From: Burkholderiales bacterium RIFOXYD12_FULL_59_19
GTDB lineage: Bacteria > Pseudomonadota > Gammaproteobacteria > Burkholderiales > Burkholderiaceae_C
Direction of reading: 5' to 3'
DNA length: 42,588 nucleotides
NCBI GenBank assembly: GCA_001771065.1
Contig: MESQ01000065.1
Location: 1-42,588, forward strand
The position numbers were made by a program, and so were the translations under genes. The notes below the pieces were generated by a model, which worked only from the letters and a program-made list of their open reading frames with translations, had not been told where the DNA came from and made no database searches. Positions 1 through 9,352 of this stretch are shown here, one piece after another (positions within the stretch are counted from its first letter, which is position 1; every line of letters begins with the position of its first letter).

Positions 1-270
1 ATCGTCACCGCGCCGCCCGGCGTGCCGGTGGGTAGCCTGGTGGCCAAGGGTGAGGTGGCTTTGGGCTTTCAGCAGCTCAGCGAACTCATCCATGTGCCGG
101 GCATCAGCATCGTCGGCCCGCTGCCCGGCGCCATCCAGATCACCACCACGTTTTCTGCCGCCATGACGAGTGGCTGCACGCGGCCAGCCGAGGTGCAAGC
201 GCTGCTTGACTTCATGGCTTCACCCGAGGCGGCAGCGGCCAAGCAGCGCCAGGGCATGGAGCCTGCCTGA
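1..270 (+). CDS. ModA-like ABC transporter substrate-binding protein, C-terminal fragment
   Basis: The frame is open from base 1 and stops at 270, so only about 89 C-terminal residues are present. The stretch reads like the last part of a type 2 periplasmic binding protein of the molybdate-binding (ModA) group: a GEVALGFQQLSEL segment, then PGISIVGPLPG, then a closing helix LDFMASPEAAAAKQRQGMEP. Homologues of this kind are often found beside protocatechuate 4,5-cleavage genes, where the ligand may be an organic acid instead of molybdate; that is inference. It lies 27 bases before pobA on the same strand, so co-transcription is likely. The start and any signal peptide are outside the window. 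Confidence 0.75.
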   Translation: MVTAPPGVPVGSLVAKGEVALGFQQLSELIHVPGISIVGPLPGAIQITTTFSAAMTSGCTRPAEVQALLDFMASPEAAAAKQRQGMEPA

Positions 271-1503
<1,233 letters not shown>

Positions 1504-1532
1504 TCGCCCCCTGATTTTTAGAAAGCACTGCC

Positions 1533-2564
1533 ATGATCATCGACTGCCACGGCCACTACACCACCGCGCCCAAAGCGCTGGAAGTCTGGCGCAACCAACA
1601 AATTGCCGGCATCAAGGACCCCGCCCTGATGCCCAAGGTCTCGGACCTGCACATCAGCGACGACGAACTGATCGAGACCATCGAGACCAACCAGTTGCGC
1701 CTGATGCGCGAGCGGGGCTCGGACCTCACGCTGTTCAGTCCGCGCGCCAGCTTCATGGCGCATCACATTGGCGACTTCAATGTCTCCAGCACCTGGGCGG
1801 CCATTTGCAATGAATTGTGTTACCGCGTCAGCCAGTTGTTCCCCGACCACTTCGTACCAGTGGCCATGCTGCCGCAAAGCCCCGGTGTGGACCCCGCCAC
1901 TTGTATCCCTGAACTGGTGAAGTGTGTCGAGCAGTACGGCAATGTTGGTATCAACCTCAACCCCGACCCGTCGGGTGGCCACTGGACCTCACCACCCTTG
2001 AGTGACAAAGCCTGGTTCCCCATCTACGAGAAGATGGTGGAATACGACATTCCCGCCATGATCCACGTCAGCACAAGCTGCAACGCCTGCTTTCACACCA
2101 CCGGCGCGCACTACCTGAACGCCGACACCACCGCCTTCATGCAGTGCCTGACCAGCGATTTGTTCAAGGAATTCCCCACGCTCAAGTTTTTGATCCCGCA
2201 TGGCGGCGGCGCAGTGCCTTACCACTGGGGGCGCTTTCGTGGTCTGGCGCAGGAATTGAAGAAGCCGCTGCTGCAAGAGCATTTGCTCAACAACATCTTC
2301 TTCGACACCTGCGTCTACCATCAGCCCGGCATTGACCTGCTCAACACCGTGATCCCGGTGAAAAACGTGCTTTTTGCCAGCGAGATGATTGGCGCGGTGC
2401 GTGGCATCGACCCCGAAACCGGCAACTATTACGACGACACCAAACGCTACATCGAGGCCAGCAAAATCCTCAGCGATGCGGATCGTCAGCAGATTTACGA
2501 AGGTAACGCCCGCCGTGTGTTCCCACGGCTGGATGCCTTGTTGAAAGCAAAGGAAGCAAAATGA
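1533..2564 (+). CDS. ligJ: 4-oxalomesaconate hydratase
   Basis: This amidohydrolase-superfamily enzyme hydrates 4-oxalomesaconate to 4-carboxy-4-hydroxy-2-oxoadipate in the protocatechuate 4,5-cleavage pathway (PmdE in Comamonas). The 343-residue length fits. The start [17 protein letters not shown] is typical, with metal ligands His6 and His8. His178 (in PAMIHVST) and Glu284 (in [10 protein letters not shown]) fall at the positions known for the zinc ligands of Sphingobium LigJ. The stop overlaps the ligK start as ATGA, so the two are probably translationally coupled. No tautomerase of the LigU/PmdU type is seen in the window. Confidence 0.95.
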   Translation: MIIDCHGHYTTAPKALEVWRNQQIAGIKDPALMPKVSDLHISDDELIETIETNQLRLMRERGSDLTLFSPRASFMAHHIGDFNVSSTWAAICNELCYRVSQLFPDHFVPVAMLPQSPGVDPATCIPELVKCVEQYGNVGINLNPDPSGGHWTSPPLSDKAWFPIYEKMVEYDIPAMIHVSTSCNACFHTTGAHYLNADTTAFMQCLTSDLFKEFPTLKFLIPHGGGAVPYHWGRFRGLAQELKKPLLQEHLLNNIFFDTCVYHQPGIDLLNTVIPVKNVLFASEMIGAVRGIDPETGNYYDDTKRYIEASKILSDADRQQIYEGNARRVFPRLDALLKAKEAK

Positions 2565-3244
2565 ACAATCTGGGCATCGTCAAACGCAACATCGTCCGCG
2601 CCGACAAGGCTGCTGTCGACAAACTCTCGCGCTTCGGCGTGGCCACCATCCACGAGGCCATGGGCCGCGTTGGCCTGATGAAGCCCTACATGCGCCCGAT
2701 CTACAACGAGGCCAAAATTTGCGGCACCGCCGTTACCGTGCTGCTGCAACCCGGTGACAACTGGATGATGCATGTGGCCGCCGAGCAGCTGCAGCCCGGC
2801 GACGTGGCCGTGGCCGCCTGCACCACCGACAACGCCGACGGTTTTTTTGGTGACCTGCTGGCGACATCGTTCCAGGCCCGTGGCGCCGTTGGCCTGATCA
2901 TTGACGGCGGTGTGCGCGACGTGAAAGACCTGACCGAGATGAACTTCCCCGTGTTCAGCAAAGCCATCCATGCCAAGGGCACGATCAAGGCGACTTTGGG
3001 CTCGGTCAACATTCCGGTGGTCTGCGCCGGCGCCCAGGTCAACCCTGGTGACGTGGTGATTGCCGACATTGATGGTGTGGTGGTGGTGCCCGCTGCCATT
3101 GCGCAAAAAGTGGCCGATGCCGCAGAAGCGCGCGAGGCCAATGAAGGCGACAAACGTGCCATCTTCGCCTCTGGTGTGCTCGGGCTGGACTATTACAAGA
3201 TGCGCGAAGGCCTGGAAAAAGCCGGTCTGAGGTATGTTGACTGA
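2561..3244 (+). CDS. ligK: 4-carboxy-4-hydroxy-2-oxoadipate aldolase
   Basis: This RraA-fold class II aldolase splits 4-carboxy-4-hydroxy-2-oxoadipate into pyruvate and oxaloacetate, the last step of the pathway (also called proA or pmdF). The product has 227 residues, normal for the family. The phosphate/pyruvate loop shows FFGDLLATS near residues 95-103 and the catalytic Arg-Asp pair in GGVRD at 116-120, followed by VFSKAI. The start ATG overlaps the ligJ stop by four bases. Family members often also act on 4-hydroxy-4-methyl-2-oxoglutarate and decarboxylate oxaloacetate. The next gene begins inside its last codons. Confidence 0.95.
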   Translation: MNNLGIVKRNIVRADKAAVDKLSRFGVATIHEAMGRVGLMKPYMRPIYNEAKICGTAVTVLLQPGDNWMMHVAAEQLQPGDVAVAACTTDNADGFFGDLLATSFQARGAVGLIIDGGVRDVKDLTEMNFPVFSKAIHAKGTIKATLGSVNIPVVCAGAQVNPGDVVIADIDGVVVVPAAIAQKVADAAEAREANEGDKRAIFASGVLGLDYYKMREGLEKAGLRYVD

Positions 3245-4181
3245 ACACCTTTCCATGCAAACAGATCCCAAACCATGGCGCGTCGGTCTGGTCGGTTACG
3301 GCGAGGTGGGTCGCATTCTGGTGGAAGACCTGCGCGCCCAGGGTATGGCTGTCAGTGCCTATGACCTCAAGTTGGACGATGCCGCCAGCGCCGCACCCTT
3401 GCAGGCGCACGCAACGCAACACGGCGTGCAACTGCTCGCCTCCAGCGCCGAGGTGGCCGCGTGTTCAGATTTTATCGTCAGCGCCGTCACCGCCAGCCAG
3501 ACCGTGCCGGTGGCGCAAGCCTGCGCGCAATCAGTGCAACCGGGTGCGTTTTTTCTGGACTTCAACTCTGCCTCGCCCAGTGCCAAACAACGTGCGGCCA
3601 ACCTGATCGACGGGGCAGGGGGCCGCTACGTGGAAGGCGCCGTCATGACCAGCATCCCGCTGTACCGCATCAAGGTGCCGCTGCTGCTGGGCGGCGCGTT
3701 TGCCGCTGAACTTTCGCCACGGCTTAATGCCATGGGCTTTGCCAGCAAGGTGGCCAGTGACAAATTGGGCGTGGCCAGTGCCACCAAGATGTGCCGCAGC
3801 GTCATGATCAAGGGGCTTGAAGCCATGGTGATCGAGAGCTTCACCACGGCCCGCCATTACGGCGTGGAAGACGCGGTGGTGGCCTCCTTGTACGAAACCT
3901 TTCCCGGTATCGATTGGGAAAAACAGGCGGCCTATTTCTTTCAGCGGGTCATCGAGCATGGCCGACGCCGCAGCGAGGAAGTGCGTGAAGTGGCCGAGAC
4001 CGTGCGTGATGCAGGCCTGACCCCCTGGTCTGCCAGTGGCACGGCAGAGCGCCAAGCCTGGGTGGCCGATGGGGCTGACCTTGGCTGGTTTGGTGAAAAA
4101 GGCACACCTGAATTTGCCCGCAGCGCCGACTGGCGCGTGGAAGCGGACCGCATGCTGGCGCATCGAAACTCGCCATCTTGA
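3234..4181 (+). CDS. NAD(P)-dependent dehydrogenase with DUF1932 domain (6-phosphogluconate/3-hydroxyisobutyrate dehydrogenase superfamily)
   Basis: The N-terminus has a Rossmann motif, [17 protein letters not shown], and the C-terminal half is the helical DUF1932 domain (for example [17 protein letters not shown], carrying the superfamily lysine). Total length is 315 residues. The superfamily oxidises beta-hydroxyacids; the substrate here is not known from sequence. Its place directly after ligK, overlapping by 11 bases, suggests a role around protocatechuate or its C6/C7 hydroxy acids, which is inference. The ATG at 3255 is an alternative start seven codons later; neither start has a convincing ribosome site. 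It is the last gene before the accessory block splits the cluster. Confidence 0.85.
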   Translation: MLTEHLSMQTDPKPWRVGLVGYGEVGRILVEDLRAQGMAVSAYDLKLDDAASAAPLQAHATQHGVQLLASSAEVAACSDFIVSAVTASQTVPVAQACAQSVQPGAFFLDFNSASPSAKQRAANLIDGAGGRYVEGAVMTSIPLYRIKVPLLLGGAFAAELSPRLNAMGFASKVASDKLGVASATKMCRSVMIKGLEAMVIESFTTARHYGVEDAVVASLYETFPGIDWEKQAAYFFQRVIEHGRRRSEEVREVAETVRDAGLTPWSASGTAERQAWVADGADLGWFGEKGTPEFARSADWRVEADRMLAHRNSPS

Positions 4182-4228
4182 GCGGATAACTTTCAATCTT
4201 TTTTATCCCTGTGCGCCAACCGGGCGCA

Positions 4229-4245
4229 GCAGGCGTAAAAAACCC
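4229..4245 (+). repeat. Left copy of direct repeat flanking higBA
   Basis: GCAGGCGTAAAAAACCC here is repeated with one extra A at 4977-4994. The two copies bracket the higBA pair, and the right copy contains the higA stop codon. Confidence 0.7.
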
Positions 4246-4266
4246 TGAGTGTGAGAAAGCATGAGA

Positions 4267-4285
4267 ATATCTCAATATGAGATAT
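4267..4285. promoter_or_regulatory. Palindromic operator candidate of higBA
   Basis: ATATCTCA and TGAGATAT form a perfect inverted repeat around the spacer ATA, just upstream of the toxin start at 4295. A -10-like TATGAT (4283-4288) overlaps its right arm, so binding there would block RNA polymerase. Antitoxins of this class usually bind such sites to repress their own operon. If TATGAT is the -10, transcription would start at or next to the ATG, giving a leaderless mRNA. No good -35 was seen. Confidence 0.55.
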
Positions 4286-4294
4286 GATTCGGTC

Positions 4295-4579
4295 ATGCAC
4301 ATCATTTCACACGCCAAAGTGCTGCAAGCGCAGGCTCAATATCCATCTTGTTTGGTGGCGTTGGACAACTGGTATCGGCTTACAAAACGGGTACGGTGGC
4401 AAAATTTTTCGCAGGTTAAGGCTTGCTTTCCTGCGGTAGACAAGGTGGGCGACAAGTATGTGTTTGACATTGGTGGCAACAAGTTGCGGCTTATCGCAGC
4501 TATTCACTTCAACACGGGCAGGCTGTTTGTGCGAGCCATACTGACGCACAACGAGTACGACAAAGGGGACTGGAAATGA
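4295..4579 (+). CDS. higB: HigB-family mRNA interferase toxin
   Basis: The 94-residue product begins MHIISHAKVLQAQAQYP and shows the HigB pattern: LDNWYRL near the middle, VDKVGDKYVFDIGGNKLRL, then FVRAILTHNEYDK at the end. HigB proteins are RelE-fold ribosome-dependent RNases that cut translated mRNA. Start 4295 is preferred over the in-frame ATG at 4277, which lies inside the palindromic operator. The toxin gene precedes the antitoxin, as is typical of higBA, and the stop overlaps the higA start as ATGA. Confidence 0.88.
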   Translation: MHIISHAKVLQAQAQYPSCLVALDNWYRLTKRVRWQNFSQVKACFPAVDKVGDKYVFDIGGNKLRLIAAIHFNTGRLFVRAILTHNEYDKGDWK

Positions 4580-4986
4580 ACGCACAAGTGGGAGTCGCTT
4601 TAGCGCACTGGGGGTACATCGCGCCCATGGTTGCGCCAATTTCAAGTGAGGCGCAGTATGCGCTGGCAGTTGAGTCGCTTGATTCGGTGCTTGATGCAGG
4701 GGGCGCTGACGAATCCAATCCGCTGGCCGGGCTGGCCGATTTGATAGGCGAGCGCATCAGTGCATGGGAGCGTCTGCACCACCCCATGCCCCAGGCCATG
4801 TCCGCCAATGAGGCGCTGGCGTTTCTGATGGATCAGCACGGCCTGCGCCAGTGCGATTTACCCGAGGTGGGCACGCAAGGCGTGGTGTCTGAGCTGCTGA
4901 CTGGAAAGCGCAGCATTAACCTGCGTCAGGCGCGGCTGCTGGCAGCGCGTTTTGGCGTTGGCATTGAGGTGTTTGTGCAGGCGTAA
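4576..4986 (+). CDS. higA: HigA-type antitoxin with Xre helix-turn-helix
   Basis: The 136-residue product has a long N-terminal part, presumably toxin-binding, and a C-terminal Xre/Cro-like helix-turn-helix: NEALAFLMDQHGLRQCDLPE, then GVVSELLTGKRSINLRQARL. This is the variant found with HigB toxins of the HTH-last type. The start overlaps the higB stop by four bases, which couples translation. It is expected to neutralise HigB and to repress the operon through the palindrome at 4267-4285. The stop codon lies inside the right copy of the direct repeat. Confidence 0.87.
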   Translation: MNAQVGVALAHWGYIAPMVAPISSEAQYALAVESLDSVLDAGGADESNPLAGLADLIGERISAWERLHHPMPQAMSANEALAFLMDQHGLRQCDLPEVGTQGVVSELLTGKRSINLRQARLLAARFGVGIEVFVQA

Positions 4987-4994
4987 AAAAACCC
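4977..4994 (+). repeat. Right copy of direct repeat flanking higBA
   Basis: GCAGGCGTA(7)CCC, matching 4229-4245 apart from one extra A. It overlaps the last codons and stop of higA and the T-run side of the leftward terminator. Confidence 0.7.
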
Positions 4995-5006
4995 ACCCGA
5001 GGGTGC
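4985..5006 (-). terminator. Rho-independent terminator for the leftward endonuclease gene
   Basis: Read leftward, a short stem CACCC/GGGTG with a very small loop is followed by GG and a run of seven Ts. It lies 17 bases past the stop of the endonuclease gene. The stem is short, so efficiency may be low. On the rightward strand there is no T-run, so it would not serve higA. Confidence 0.5.
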
Positions 5007-5022
5007 GGCTGTATGGCCTGAT

Positions 5023-6180
5023 TCAACTTGCTGCACTGGCGCTTGCACCTCGCTTGAAGTTGTCATTATTCTTGCTGAACGCCAGGGCATCGTCCAGCAA
5101 GCCGGTCAGCCGCAGCAGGTGTTCTGGCCGATCCAGCATGATCGTGTCTCCCGCACCAATTTCCAGTTTTGAGCGCTTAATCTCGATGCGTTGCGCCTCG
5201 GTCAGCGGCATGCAAAAGGCGATGGTCGGCCGCTTTTTGTCACCCCAGTAGCGCACCATCCAGCGGTTGTTTTTACCCTGGTAGAGCACGGTAAAGTAAC
5301 TCTCAGTATCTTTGCCGTGTAAATCTTCGTCCGGTAACAACTCCTGGCATATCTCCAGCACCCGGCGCTCATTGGCGGTGGTGACAATTTTTGCGTTGGT
5401 GGGATCGATGGTGGGAGCAGCGGGATCGATCAATACAACTGGCGCGATTTGTGGTGGCTCCTCAGGTGTCGGTGTGGAAAGCGAGCTGGTCACCATGTCG
5501 CTGATCGCCTTGGCCAGAGCCTGTTTCATGATGGGCTGCACGCCTTCGATGAATTTGGCGGTGAAGGTGCGCTGGATGTTGGCGCGGCCCGCCATGTACT
5601 TCACAAAATCGGCATCACACTCGCGCAACACGGTGGTAATGGAAGCCTTGAATGCGGTGAGGTAAATGTTTTCCTCGGCTAGCGCACGCAAAGCTTCGGG
5701 CTGGAATTTATCGTGATGAAATTGGGCCAGTTGGTGGGATGCATCCTGGGGCGATCCATCAAACTTGATCGTCAGAAACGGCTCACTGTCCATGATGTTT
5801 TTATTCACCAGGTCGGTGAAGAAGCGCCATTCGCGCCCGTTGGTGATGGCACCCACGGTTACTTCAGGGGTCGCATTGTAATAACGCGACAGTTGCGGGC
5901 AGTGGTTGTTCAAGTTGGCCGCATAGCCCTTGGCCTCAATAAACATCACCGGCACGTTGTTGCAAAAAAGCGCGTAGTCCACTCGCTCACCCACTTTGAC
6001 CCCCGGAAAGTCTGAGGCGTGCTCGGCCCTGACTTTGGTGGGGTCATAAGGGTTGAAGCCCAAAATCTCCAGCAGGGGCAGTATCAGCGCTTGCTTGGTG
6101 GTCTCTTCGGTGGTGCAGTGCTCACCCACTTTCTTGACGTGATCGATGTGCTTGGCGACTTTGGCTATGAACTCGTGCAT
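5023..6180 (-). CDS. Orphan type I restriction enzyme R-subunit N-terminal (HsdR_N/PD-(D/E)XK) protein
   Basis: The 385-residue protein carries the HsdR_N nuclease fold: GFNPYDPTKV, then GERVDYALF with D68, then VPVMFIEAKG with E82 and K84, and a QxxxY motif (Q96-Y100). These match the catalytic D...ExK and the QxxxY of type I restriction endonucleases. The C-terminal third resembles the small domain often attached to such solitary nucleases. No helicase motor, methyltransferase or specificity subunit is present or adjacent. An AAGGAG ribosome site precedes the ATG at 6180. It points against the surrounding catabolic genes. Target and role are unknown; defence against foreign DNA is plausible. 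Confidence 0.82.
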   Translation of the reverse strand: MHEFIAKVAKHIDHVKKVGEHCTTEETTKQALILPLLEILGFNPYDPTKVRAEHASDFPGVKVGERVDYALFCNNVPVMFIEAKGYAANLNNHCPQLSRYYNATPEVTVGAITNGREWRFFTDLVNKNIMDSEPFLTIKFDGSPQDASHQLAQFHHDKFQPEALRALAEENIYLTAFKASITTVLRECDADFVKYMAGRANIQRTFTAKFIEGVQPIMKQALAKAISDMVTSSLSTPTPEEPPQIAPVVLIDPAAPTIDPTNAKIVTTANERRVLEICQELLPDEDLHGKDTESYFTVLYQGKNNRWMVRYWGDKKRPTIAFCMPLTEAQRIEIKRSKLEIGAGDTIMLDRPEHLLRLTGLLDDALAFSKNNDNFKRGASASAAS

Positions 6181-6506
6181 GTTTTCTCCTTGTAAAAATT
6201 GTCTTTTTGCCTATGCAGGCTGACTATCCTCCGTTATGGGGGTGTTCAACCGTCGCCTGAACTGTAAGACTGTGCCGGGGCCTCGGTTTGGCTGCTGGCA
6301 TTTGCCAAGTTCAGGCTCGCCAGCAAACCAGCCAGCACCCGGCTGTCAGGGTCGCGCCCAAAACTACCCAGCGGCGCCGCAATGCCGTCGCGGTCACTGG
6401 CTTTGAGTGGCCGTACGGCATTCGCCAACATCCGCAGGGCCGATGCCACACTATCCACGCTACGCCGGTTAGCAAAGTGTGCTACTTTATTTATAGTTTC
6501 TTGCGC
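6181..6506. other. Intergenic stretch with no supportable gene
   Basis: This contains the upstream region of the endonuclease gene (its ribosome site is at about 6184-6190) and a 70-codon leftward ORF (6246-6458) without recognisable similarity, normal start context or domain. I see no promoter, repeat or RNA structure that I can defend. Confidence 0.4.
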
Positions 6507-6845
6507 TTATTTTGCAATGGCTAAAGTGATATTTCGCTTGTAATATTGTGCAATGCCACTAGATTGGACGGTCTGGGGTAACTGCGCATAGGGTGCGGTG
6601 GCGATGTCGGCATCAGACACCAATTCACTGACGCTGACTTCCATGTATCTAGCCACTGCTGGCTGGTTGGGGCGCTTCGGTGCAGTTGCGCCGGGCAGGG
6701 CATCGACCAGCAGATCAAGGTCACTTCCATCCTGGTCATTGCCACAAAGCACCGAGCCAAAGACGCGCGGATTTGCCGTGTGATGCCGGCTGGCCGCTTC
6801 ACGAACGACACTTCGCTTGAGGTCAAGCGCGAGTGAGGGGCGCAT
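6507..6845 (-). CDS. MNT-type nucleotidyltransferase antitoxin, probably decaying
   Basis: The first 52 residues fit the minimal nucleotidyltransferase (MntA) family very well: MRPSLALDLKR, NPRVFGSVLCGNDQDGSDLD and LLVDALPG, with the GS and DxD catalytic elements. After that the expected segment (a helix, then a GVxVDVLTPxxLP-type stretch) is barely recognisable, so the C-terminal part is strongly diverged or frameshifted. MntA normally pairs with a HEPN-type HepT toxin, which it AMPylates. No HepT gene follows on this strand. The gene is therefore best read as a remnant of a HepT-MntA module in the accessory block. Confidence 0.6.
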   Translation of the reverse strand: MRPSLALDLKRSVVREAASRHHTANPRVFGSVLCGNDQDGSDLDLLVDALPGATAPKRPNQPAVARYMEVSVSELVSDADIATAPYAQLPQTVQSSGIAQYYKRNITLAIAK

Positions 6846-7067
6846 GGCTGTTCTTTCTGATCGAAACTCGTTGAAGGGGGCGCGATTGAGAGTACCACTT
6901 CAACCGAGATACATCTGTTGCCTTGCCGCGTGATTTCTTCTGCTTTCAGAGATCATTCCTCGTTATCCCATCCCGGCATACCAGCTAGCCGCTTATGCAC
7001 ATAGGCAAGGTTGAGCTGGTTGCTGACAATGCAGTCAACACAACTTTTGTCTTGGCACGAGCACCCC

Positions 7068-8045
7068 ATGAGCAAACCTACCACCGGTGATTTCACCAAA
7101 ACCCCAGACTGGCTGGACTGGTACGCCGGTCCAGCCAAGCCCACGTTCAAATTGCCCGCTGGCGCGGTCGACGCGCATTGCCATGTGTTCGGCCCGGGCA
7201 CCGAGTTTCCCTATGCGCCCGAGCGCAAGTACACGCCCTGCGACGCGTCCAAGGCGCAGTTGTTTGCGCTGCGCGACCACCTGGGGTTTGAGAAAAACGT
7301 CATCGTGCAGGCCACTTGCCACGGGGCGGACAACCGCGCCCTGGTCGATGCGCTCAAAAATAGCAACGGCAAGGCGCGCGGCGTGGCCACGGTCAAGCGC
7401 AGCGTGAGTGACGCCGAATTGCAGGCCATGCACGATGCCGGCGTGCGCGGCGTGCGCTTCAACTTTGTCAAACGTCTGGTGGACTTCACGCCTAAGGACG
7501 AGCTGATGGAGATTGCCGCGCGTATCAAGGCCTGGGGCTGGCATGTGGTGATCTATTTTGAGGCGGTGGACCTGCCCGAACTGTGGGACTTCTTTACCGC
7601 GCTACCCACCACGGTGGTGGTCGATCACATGGGCCGCCCCGATGTGTCTTTGCCGGTCAACGGGCCGCAGTTTGAATTGTTCCGACGCTTCATGCGTGAG
7701 CACCCCAACGTCTGGAGCAAGGTGAGCTGCCCCGAGCGTTTGAGTCTGACTGGCCCGAAAGCCCTGAACGGCGAGCAAAACGCCTACCGCGACGTGGTGC
7801 CATTTGCCAAAGCCATTGTTGAAGAGTTCCCTGATCGTGTGTTGTGGGGCACCGACTGGCCACACCCCAACCTGAAAGACCACATGCCTGATGATGGCCT
7901 GCTGGTGGACTTTATTCCGCACATCGCCACCACTGCCGCGCTGCAGCACAAGTTGCTGGTGGACAACCCCAACCGTCTCTATTGGAACCTTGCGGGACAG
8001 ACCGCAGTTACGCCAAGCGAACCAGCTCTGTCCTCAACTGATTAA
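7068..8045 (+). CDS. ligI: 2-pyrone-4,6-dicarboxylate lactonase
   Basis: This amidohydrolase opens 2-pyrone-4,6-dicarboxylate to 4-oxalomesaconate/4-carboxy-2-hydroxymuconate (PmdD in Comamonas). The 325-residue product aligns along its length with Sphingobium LigI: AVDAHCHVFGPG with Asp35, His37 and His39, RDHLGFEKNVIVQATCHGAD, RGVRFNFVKRLVD, VVDHMGRPDV, and WGTDWPHPN with the catalytic Asp263. The ATG at 7068 (MSKPTTGDF) is chosen because the family starts there; a TTG at 7011 and an ATG at 7029 would only add unconserved residues. It is the first gene after the accessory block and needs its own promoter or read-through. Confidence 0.94.
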   Translation: MSKPTTGDFTKTPDWLDWYAGPAKPTFKLPAGAVDAHCHVFGPGTEFPYAPERKYTPCDASKAQLFALRDHLGFEKNVIVQATCHGADNRALVDALKNSNGKARGVATVKRSVSDAELQAMHDAGVRGVRFNFVKRLVDFTPKDELMEIAARIKAWGWHVVIYFEAVDLPELWDFFTALPTTVVVDHMGRPDVSLPVNGPQFELFRRFMREHPNVWSKVSCPERLSLTGPKALNGEQNAYRDVVPFAKAIVEEFPDRVLWGTDWPHPNLKDHMPDDGLLVDFIPHIATTAALQHKLLVDNPNRLYWNLAGQTAVTPSEPALSSTD

Positions 8046-8049
8046 TACC

Positions 8050-8490
8050 ATGGCACTCGACAAACCCTACCAAGACATCCCCGGCACCATCATTTTTGAT
8101 GCCGAGCAAAGCCGCAAGGGCTACCACCTCAACCAGTTTTGCATGAGCCTGATGAAGGCCGAAAACCGTGAGCGTTTCAAGCTGGATCAGCGTGCCTATC
8201 TGAACGAATGGCCGATGAGTGAAGAGCAGAAACAGGCCGTGCTCACCATGGACCTGAACCGCGCCATGGCGCTGGGCGGCAACATCTACTTTCTGGCCAA
8301 AATCGGGGCCACCCACGGCCTGAGTTTTCAGCAAATGGCCGGCAGCATGACCGGCATGAGCGAGGAAGAATACCGCGCCATGATGCTCGCCGGTGGCCGC
8401 TCCATCGAGGGCAACCGCCACCTGGGCGAAGACGGCAGCGCCCAGCCGCAACACCAACCGCAAGGCCAGGCTGGCCGCAAAGGAAACTGA
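8050..8490 (+). CDS. ligA: Protocatechuate 4,5-dioxygenase alpha subunit
   Basis: This is the small subunit of the extradiol dioxygenase that opens protocatechuate between C4 and C5. The 146-residue product starts MALDKPYQDIPGTIIFDAEQ and contains GYHLNQFCMSLM, FLAKIGATHG, and GMSEEEY followed by AGGRSIEGNRHLGE, all typical of LigA/PmdA. The subunit covers the active site formed by LigB and carries no iron ligands. The start lies four bases after the ligI stop and the stop three bases before ligB, so the genes are in one transcription unit. Confidence 0.95.
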   Translation: MALDKPYQDIPGTIIFDAEQSRKGYHLNQFCMSLMKAENRERFKLDQRAYLNEWPMSEEQKQAVLTMDLNRAMALGGNIYFLAKIGATHGLSFQQMAGSMTGMSEEEYRAMMLAGGRSIEGNRHLGEDGSAQPQHQPQGQAGRKGN

Positions 8491-9351
<861 letters not shown>

Positions 9352-9352
9352 A

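Noticed and set aside
4212..4228. TGCGCC-AACCG-GGCGCA hairpin after the DUF1932 gene as a terminator
   Set aside because: No T-run follows on either strand in the right place; a run of six Ts lies before it on the plus strand, so intrinsic termination is not supported.
6246..6458. 70-codon leftward ORF after the MNT gene
   Set aside because: No domain, no ribosome site and no match to a HepT toxin; composition is that of non-coding GC-rich DNA.
6953..7045. Leftward frame ending AYVHKRLAGMPGWDNEE
   Set aside because: It looks faintly protein-like but runs into the ligI coding region without a credible start; too short to support as a gene fragment.
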